NCBI GenBank assembly: GCA_001414485.1
Contig: LLEY01000056.1
Location: 248,001-312,000, forward strand
Source of the DNA: Calycina herbarum
Lineage: Eukaryota; Ascomycota; Leotiomycetes; Helotiales; Pezizellaceae
Direction of reading: 5' to 3'
Length of the DNA stretch: 64,000 nucleotides
Shown here in pieces: positions 56,873 through 64,000 of the stretch. The notes under the pieces are model-generated. The model ran no database searches. It had not been told where the DNA came from and worked only from the letters and a program-made list of their open reading frames with translations. The position numbers and the translations under genes are program-made. The stretch's first letter is position 1; the number at the start of each line of letters is the position of its first letter.

Positions 56873-59800
56873 CTTTAAGCACCTACTTAGAAGTAAGATC
56901 GCTACTATGTTAGTAACCTCTTCTACTCTAAAAACCACCCTACTAAAGCCAGCTGTAGACCCCCTAGTTATACCAGTTACTACTCTTCGAGAGGAAGTGA
57001 AACTTCCTCTTCCGAAGCTATATAATAGCTTACCTAAGAAACTAGCTAAGTTCTTAATAAAAGCTTCCCTCTACTTAAGCTTTTATTATACTTAGTTTAG
57101 AAGTAAAACTAACCAGGTTATATAGTTATCTACCTATCTTAAAAGGGTAGCTTATAACTAGTTAGAACTATACTTAGAGGATTATTAGACGAATAAAATA
57201 GCTAAAGGAAAAGTCTCTCTTTAAATGTCTAAGAAGATAAGAGATTTGTTTAGAAATGTTTAAGGGTTTAGAGATAGAATTAACTAGGCTTTTAAGAACG
57301 TTAATATAAAGAAAAAGGTAATTAGAGCTTTATATATACTTAAGTAAAAGGGGTTAGCTACTAAATATATCTTATAATTTTAATAGTACTCTATAAAGAT
57401 AGAATAGAACGATAAAGTATTATATAAACAATTCTATCGTAGACTTAAGGATAACGTAAAGGATAAAATCGTATAAGAGGATTTTCTAGACACGTTAAAT
57501 AAATTAACAAATAACGTAATTAGAATCGATAACTATATCTATAAAAGGAATCTAGAAAAGAAAGGAAGTTATAGTTACTAATATAGAAAGAGTAGACGAA
57601 AAGATTATAGAGACTCTATAGAAATCAATACTACTTAGAAATCATAGGTTCTAAGGAAGGAATCTAAGAAAGAAAACTCCTAGAGAGGAGGATTATCCTA
57701 GAAAGAGCGAAATCGTCGACGTAAGTAGAACTTATATTATAACTATAGTCTTCCTAGCTATAGAGCAAATAAGTATAATAAGAAGAAAGACTCTAAAGGG
57801 AAATAAGCTAACGCTACTATCTAAAAAGAAGTAGCTTTACTAGAAAAAATCGAACTTATAGATAAAGAACTTAAGACTAGAGGTTATAGCACGTAAATTA
57901 AAATAGACGCTATAGATATAACAGTAGGCGTTATATACTTATAGCTAAGCGAAGGAATCGAGTTATAAGTTAGTAAGGTATAGGATACTAATAATAATAG
58001 GGATCTATTACTTAAAGAATATTATAATATATAGTTAGAAATAGATTATAAATTACCCTTTTAGGTAGAATATAAATTACTACTATTAATAAGTTTATTA
58101 AAGTTGTCGGAATTAATATCTAACTCGTTAGAGGTGGATCTAGGAATATATAAGCCTAAATAAGGTAAAACATAGGCATTTATTAGAACCTTTAAAAGAA
58201 GGAATAGATAGGTATATATAGAAAACTAGAAACCTAATTTCTAGAGCTTATATTCTACTTAAGGAATTAACTCTACTATTTTAACTACCTATAAAATAGT
58301 TTAGAATAAATAGGATAGAATAACTTTAGTAAGCCTTATTATTAGAAGAGAAACTATTGAATTTAAAGAACTTAAACTAAAATAAACAGTATCTAGCAAA
58401 CTATCTAGTATACCTAAGATAGGAGATATTTAGATAGTCGTAGATATATAAGAAGAAAACAGCTTATAGTAATAGCAGGGTCCTAACGACTTTATAGGAC
58501 GCTCTAAACCTAGTTTTTTAGGTACGCTACTAGATAGTAAGGAAGCTATACTAGAAATAGGAGGCTAGTATATTATAGTCGCTTTAATTAGAAAAGTTAA
58601 AGTAATATTTTAAGAATTAAGAAGTAGGAAATTATTTAGTATAATCTTCTAAGAGATAAACAAATACAATATAGATTAAGAAACGAAGTTAGTATAGAGA
58701 GAACTCTACTAACCGATAATTAGAGAATTAAATACTACCTTTAGAGAAAATCAACTTATAGTAATAGCGAAGATAAGAGGAAAGGAACTCCAAGTCTTAA
58801 TTAATTTAGAAGTAACGAGTAATTTCCTTTCTCTAATAGCTTAGAAGAAGCTAAACGTCCTAATTAAAGGTATAAGGCTATACTACTTAGAAGTAGTTAA
58901 CGGAATAGACGTTGTATATTAGGATAGAATTATCGACTAGTAAACTATTCTAATAAGTATTACTATTAAAGGATACTACTTAGATATATAATTCGATATT
59001 GTTAAAATAGGAAGTAAGAAAGCGATACTTAGTATACTATAGATTAAGGAATATAATCTAGATATTAATTAGAAGGCTTGAATAATAACCTTTAGTCGAT
59101 ATAATTATATAGGCTTGTAATTATAACTTTAAAGCTAGAACGAGGTTAGCGCCACCTCTTCTAAGACGCTAGGATACCTTGTCTAGGGTCCTCCACAGGT
59201 TAGCAGGACAGCTGATAACGAAATACCTATGTAGTATAGAGAATTTAAGGCCTTGTTCGAAAACCTAGAAGACTTATAAGCCTTGCTAGAATATCGCTTA
59301 TAGGATTATAAGATTAAATTAAAAGAGGGTTATCACCTCTTAAAGTAGAAGCTTCGGTTATATAACTAGAAAAGCCTATAGAGAATAGAAAGTTATATAA
59401 AGGAAGGTATTAAGAAGAGATATATTAGAAAATCTAAGTTACTAATTACCTTAAATATACTTATTATTAAGAAGAAAGACGATCTAGATAAGAGAGTATA
59501 TATTAATTACTAAGAAGTAAATCATACTATAGTTAAGGACGCTTATCCGCTACTACCTAGCTAGTACTTATAGGACAAGTTAGGCAAAGCAGTATAATTT
59601 ACAAAACTAGATCAACAAAACACCTATAAACTTATATAAATAAAAGTCGGAGACGAATAGAAGATAGCATTTACCTTACTATCAGGCCTTTATAAATATA
59701 TAGTTATACTATTTAGACTTTATAACATACTAGCTATATGTTAAAGATAAAATAATAACATTTTAGAAGATCTTCTAGGAGTAATAGTAATCTATTACCT

Positions 59801-62709
59801 AGATAATATATTAATCTTCTTAGAAAAAGAAAAAGAATATAAAGAATATATTAAAGAAGTTTTATAACAACTTATAAGAGTAAACTCTTAGTTAAAACTC
59901 TTAAAATACAAGTTTAGAGTAACTCGAACCCTTTTCCTAGGATGGGTATTTAGCCTAGAGAAAATAGAAATAGATCTAGTAAAGATCTAGGATATCTTAA
60001 ACTAGAAATTACTAGAGAATATAAAAGATATATAGTCCTTCTTTAGATTTATAAACTTTTGCTATCTATTTATTTAAGACTATATAAAGATTACTAAACT
60101 AATGTTAAGACTAGTTAAAAAAGCTATTAAATTTATATAGAATAAATAAACAAAGGATACTTTTTAGAAAATTAAAGCAAAGTTTATAGAAAAACCTATT
60201 CTATATGATTTCAATATAGATAAGCCTAGTACGATTAAAACGGATGCTTTAGACACAGTAGTAGGTGCGGTTTACCTATAACTAAATAATAAAAGAAAAC
60301 TTATACCTATTATATATTATTCTAAGATATTTAACCTAGTATAATAAAACTATAGTATCTTTAATAAGGAATTACTTGCTATAGTATTAGCTTTAGAATA
60401 CTAGAGAATCTATTTATAGTTAGTAAAATACCTAGTTATAGTTTTATCCGACTATAAGAATCTTAGAACATTTACAACGACTAAGGAACTTATAACGAGA
60501 TAATTAGCTAGATAGTCGGAGATATTAGAAGGATTTAATATTATTATTTAATATATAAAAGGAACGTTAAATACTTAAGCTAATACTCTTAGTTAAAAAC
60601 CCGGATATAAGAGAGATAAAGAGTATAAAAAGATTATAATCTTAAAAACTCTTAAGAACAGAGACTTAGTACCTACTATATACGAGATAGCAGTAATAAA
60701 CAATATCTAGATAGACAAAATTTAAGATATATACAAAGGTTATAATTAGTATATAAAAGGGAAACTATAGGTTCCTAGCTTATACGTAAAGGAATTCGTA
60801 TAGAAATACTATACTACGCTTACTTACAGTTACTAAGGAATTCGTAGAACCCTCTAGAGAATAAGACAATACTACTATATTAATCAGTTATCCGCGATAG
60901 TTAAGGAAGTAATAGTAGAATATAATACCTATACTAGGAATAAGGCTTCCTACTATACTCCTTATAAATAGATAAACACTACTCTAATACTATAAATACC
61001 TTAGAAATCAATATTTATAAATTTTATTATTAAATTACTAAAATCTAAAGATCCGATAATAGAAGTTAAATATAACACGATCCTAGTTATTATAGAACGT
61101 CTTATAAAGTATATAATTCTAATAGTATATATAGAATCAAGTATAGCTAAGGAATTAGCATTTACGTTCCTTAGAGAAGTAGTCTTAAGATATAGACTAC
61201 CTAAAGAAATACTCTTAGATAGAGATAAACTCTTTACCTCGAAATTCTAGATCGCTCTTATAAAGCAATTAGATACAAAGAGGAAGCTATCTACAGCTTT
61301 TTACCCTTAAATAAATAGAGGAAATAAACAGATAAATCAAGTAGTTAAAACATACCTTTATTATTATATAAACTACTAGTAAGATAACTAGGTAGAACTA
61401 CTACTCTTAGCATAGTTTACTTATAATAGTTTAGTAATAAAAACAACACTTGTTATACTATTCTATACTAATTTTAGGTATAAATTAACAACGTATTAAG
61501 AACCACTGTCTATAACTATTAATAACTAACTTACTCATATTCAGGTCTCGAAAATCAAAAGTCTATATAAGGAACTTATAGAGAACCTGTAATTTGTAGT
61601 AGAAAGGAACACGTACTACTATAACAAACGACGTAGTTAAGAGCTAACGCTAAAAGAGAGGGATAAAGTCTACTTAGTATAAAAAAACATCGATATAAAG
61701 AGACTAAGTAATAAACTAGATTATAAAAAACTTAGACTATTTAAAATCAAACGAGTTAAAAGACCTTTAAATTATAAATTAGTATTACTAAAGATAATAA
61801 ACATCTACCTAGTATTCTATATATCCTTACTCGAACTAGCACTACTAAGAGCACTACTAGCTCTAATTATAGAAATTTAACTAGTTAATCTAAACGCTAA
61901 ATATAAAGTTAAAAGGATTCTTAACTATAAGATTATTAGAGGTAAGATTAAGTATTTAATTAAATAGTTAGATTACCTATACTTAGAAAACACTTAAGAG
62001 CCTAGAAGCAGTCTTAATCATTACTTAGTAGAACTTTAGGAGTTCTACTAACGAAACCTAAGTTTACCTATATCTCGTAGTTTAAAGGAAAGGCTTTAAG
62101 GAAGGCTAGGTTAAGACCTATCTTAGATTAGGAACCGATAGGAATAGGCGGGGCTACTAGATAAGCAACCTCCGCCTCTCGCTGTTCTTTTTCCTTTCTC
62201 TCTTTTTCCTCTTTCTCTTTCTTTTCTACCTCCTTAGCAGCGTCGAGTTTATTAAGAAAACAAAGACCTTAATAAGACATTTCACACTACCTTTCTTTTA
62301 GAAAGGCCTTCTACTTTCACAACTGTAGAATCCTTACTATTACCTCCTCCTCCTCTCTCTCTAGCTTCTCCTCTTGTTTTTCGATAGAGGCCTAGTCGCT
62401 AGCGCAGGGAACGTTTTTCTCCTAGGTATTATCGGTCCTATTATATTTTAGCTTCGACTAAACGTATTTAGAACATTATAAGGATTAAGAGGAATCTATA
62501 AAACATCTACGCTTTTAGGAAGCGTAGTAAGAGCATAGTAATATTTCGTTATAAACTATTTTAATACTTTTTATAAGAAGTATACGTTCTTCTTTCTTCT
62601 TTCGTATAAGATAGAATATAATAGAAAGGAAAAGATACTACTAGTACCTTAACCGAGTTCCTTAGCTTATACTTAAGCGTAAGGACACGCTAGGCTAAGA
62701 AGAGGATAG

Positions 62710-63155
62710 TGTCACGAATCACGTTATACGTAGTAAGTAGTCTAGACAGCGCTCTAATAGAATAAGACATAATATCTAGGAAATAGAAGGTAGTATAAGA
62801 GGGAATTAGTAATATAAAAGGTATTTAGATATTCTAGGATCTCACTATTAGATAACTGTTAGAGGTTACGTAATAGATCCTATTAGATCCTATAAGGGAT
62901 CTAGAGGGATCCAGGGATCTAGGCTAGTATAGGATCCAGGTGACACGAAGGGTTCTATATATACTAGCACGTCTACCACCTAGATAGGAGCTTCGTACTC
63001 AACTTTAGTTATTAATCTTATTATCTTATTTAACATCTTTAATATAAGTAACGAGTTCACTTCCAAGTGAACAACCCGGCGTATTTATACTTCTTACTAT
63101 ATACCAACCTTCGAGACTTAGTTACCTTTGTTTAGTTCGTTTGAGTTTCGTTACA
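62710..63155 (+). repeat. 3' LTR of the Gypsy element
   Basis: 446 bp, TGTCACGAATCACG to TTTCGTTACA; retains more CA/TG than the 5' LTR at several positions. Confidence 0.92.
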
Positions 63156-64000
63156 TCGATCTCTTATAAGCTAGTAGAGAATACTTCGTTATCGCGCTTT
63201 TAAAGATTAAGTTTAAAAGCGACAGCTTTAATATAGTAGATATTAATAAGAAAGTCTTCCGTAGATCTATAAGTATTCGTAAGCGAGCTTATAGCCGCTT
63301 TATAGTCTATAGCTAAACGTTTTCCTAAGAAGAATCGACGACGTTACTAGTAGTTAGAAATAAGGACTTATATTCTATTCTAGACAGAGATAAGGTTTTA
63401 TTAAAAGCTTTTATCTAGAATTTTCTTAAGAGTAACTAGTAGCGAGGCTTAGTACTAGCTTCGAGGTAGTATCGAATAGATTAATATAGGTTTCTCTATA
63501 GTATTCTAGCGGAGATCGCGGTTCTTTATATTCTTCTAAGCCTAGAAGTCTAGCGAGAAGATAGTTATCGATTCCTTAGTAATAGATACTAAGTAATCGA
63601 ATTAACGAACTAGGGAAAGAGATTCTAGCTACTTAATTTTATAACTATAGACTACTAATTTTACGCTTATATTTATAAGCTAGTAATAGCTAATAATAAT
63701 ATCGTATTCGCTAATATTAGTAATTAGAAAGAGTATATTAGTAAACTATCGTCTGTCGATACTTAGTATTAAGCGAATAATATAAGTAATCGCTAGTTCT
63801 TTATATCTATTAAACTTTATAATTAATATTATATACGATAGCTCTTCCGTAGTCTATCTATAATATTAACTTAACTAGTTAGCTAAAGCTATATTAATAA
63901 ATAACTATTTATTCGCTTTAGTATTAATAAGTCTAGTAGTATTAAAAGTATATCTATTCTTAATTAAAGTATACGTAGTTATAAAAGCCTTTCTATCTAT

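Larger units (their letters stand above)
56427..63155 (+). mobile_element. Ty3/Gypsy LTR retrotransposon, 6729 bp, RIP-inactivated
   Basis: LTRs of 446 bp each (56427-56872, 62710-63155) are flanked by a perfect TCGAT duplication (56422-56426, 63156-63160). Gag starts at the ATG at 56907 (KLPLPKLYNSLPKKLAKFL) and has a RIP-altered zinc knuckle near 57730 (YYNYSLPSYRANK). Protease is near 58790, and RT about 59380-59960 with YYLDNILIFLEKEKEY near 59800. RNase H is about 60210-60620 (IKTDALDTVVGAV), followed by an integrase zinc region and core about 60800-61500. RT before integrase is diagnostic of Gypsy. A purine tract AAGAAGAGGATA precedes the 3' LTR. Only the first 62 gag codons remain open. 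Confidence 0.93.
41395..64000 (-). mobile_element. Host Ty3/Gypsy retrotransposon (minus strand), RIP-mutated and split by four insertions
   Basis: Host pieces are 41395-41909, 43393-46070, 52404-53600, 56192-56426 and 63161 to the window end. The minus strand carries a recognisable Gypsy reverse transcriptase and RNase H at about 46060 to 45100. At about 45850-45780 there is AYFNNILIYS, the RIP-altered form of the AYLDDILIYS catalytic motif, then DIKKIEFYV-like and FLDFYNFYRRFI sequence. The integrase side faces lower coordinates. RT-like code appears to continue across the Copia insertion point at 46070/52404, which supports a single host element. CA and TG are nearly absent, TA is in great excess and no long ORF survives. 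Its own LTRs were not identified, and the far end is outside the window. Confidence 0.7.

Noticed and set aside
1..64000. CRISPR array, bacterial operon or origin
   Set aside because: The window is eukaryotic (spliceosomal introns, U6, RIP); the tandem repeats present are contiguous minisatellites without spacers.

Overview
The window looks like a chromosome arm from a filamentous ascomycete (Pezizomycotina; Leotiomycetes is my guess, not proven). The evidence is short spliceosomal introns with GTAAGT/GTATGT donors, a Pol III-type U6 snRNA gene, a fungal hydroxamate-siderophore gene set, a highly reducing PKS remnant, and a 22.6 kb TA-rich block of retrotransposons with CA/TG strongly depleted and CG retained, the signature of repeat-induced point mutation (RIP).

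Layout. 0.9-8.4 kb: a small siderophore-type module with a truncated SidA-like N5-monooxygenase, a SidI-like acyl-CoA ligase, a SidF/IucB-type acyltransferase and a type-2 (MaoC) enoyl-CoA hydratase. The ligase and acyltransferase end in PTS1-like tripeptides, and three exact ATCWGATAA sites (SreA-type iron GATA sites) lie upstream of the first two genes. 8.4-14.5 kb: a decayed polyketide locus holding a RIP-like TA-rich scar, a LovC-like trans enoyl reductase with two in-frame stops, a GMC oxidoreductase C-terminal fragment, and an HR-PKS pseudogene (half KS, AT, DH, start of C-MeT). 14.5-20.2 kb: gene-poor. 20.2-21.8 kb: PAPS reductase with an unusual repeat-bearing C-terminal extension. 21.8-27.8 kb: 6 kb with no convincing gene and several 7-21 bp tandem repeats. 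27.8-40.5 kb: ordinary euchromatin with phosphoserine phosphatase, a MITE-like foldback, a large disordered protein, a five-exon ISD11/LYRM4 gene, U6 snRNA, an MDR-family oxidoreductase and a kinase-fold protein. 41.4-64.0 kb: a nest of RIP-mutated LTR retrotransposons.

The nest resolves well. A minus-strand Ty3/Gypsy host, running off the window end, was hit by four elements, each with a paired LTR and a perfect 5-bp target-site duplication: a 1.48 kb non-autonomous element (ATAAC), a 6.33 kb Ty1/Copia (ATTCT), a 2.59 kb gag-only element (AAGTT) and a 6.73 kb Ty3/Gypsy (TCGAT).

How the genes work together. In the first module the ligase would activate an acyl acid as a CoA thioester, the hydratase would act on that thioester, and the acyltransferase would pass it to N5-hydroxyornithine. 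This parallels the SidI-SidH-SidF branch of fusarinine/TAFC synthesis, except that the hydratase belongs to the hot-dog (MaoC) family. No NRPS or transporter is in view. The PKS block next to it is dead. All domain calls come from reading motifs by eye; no database search was run.
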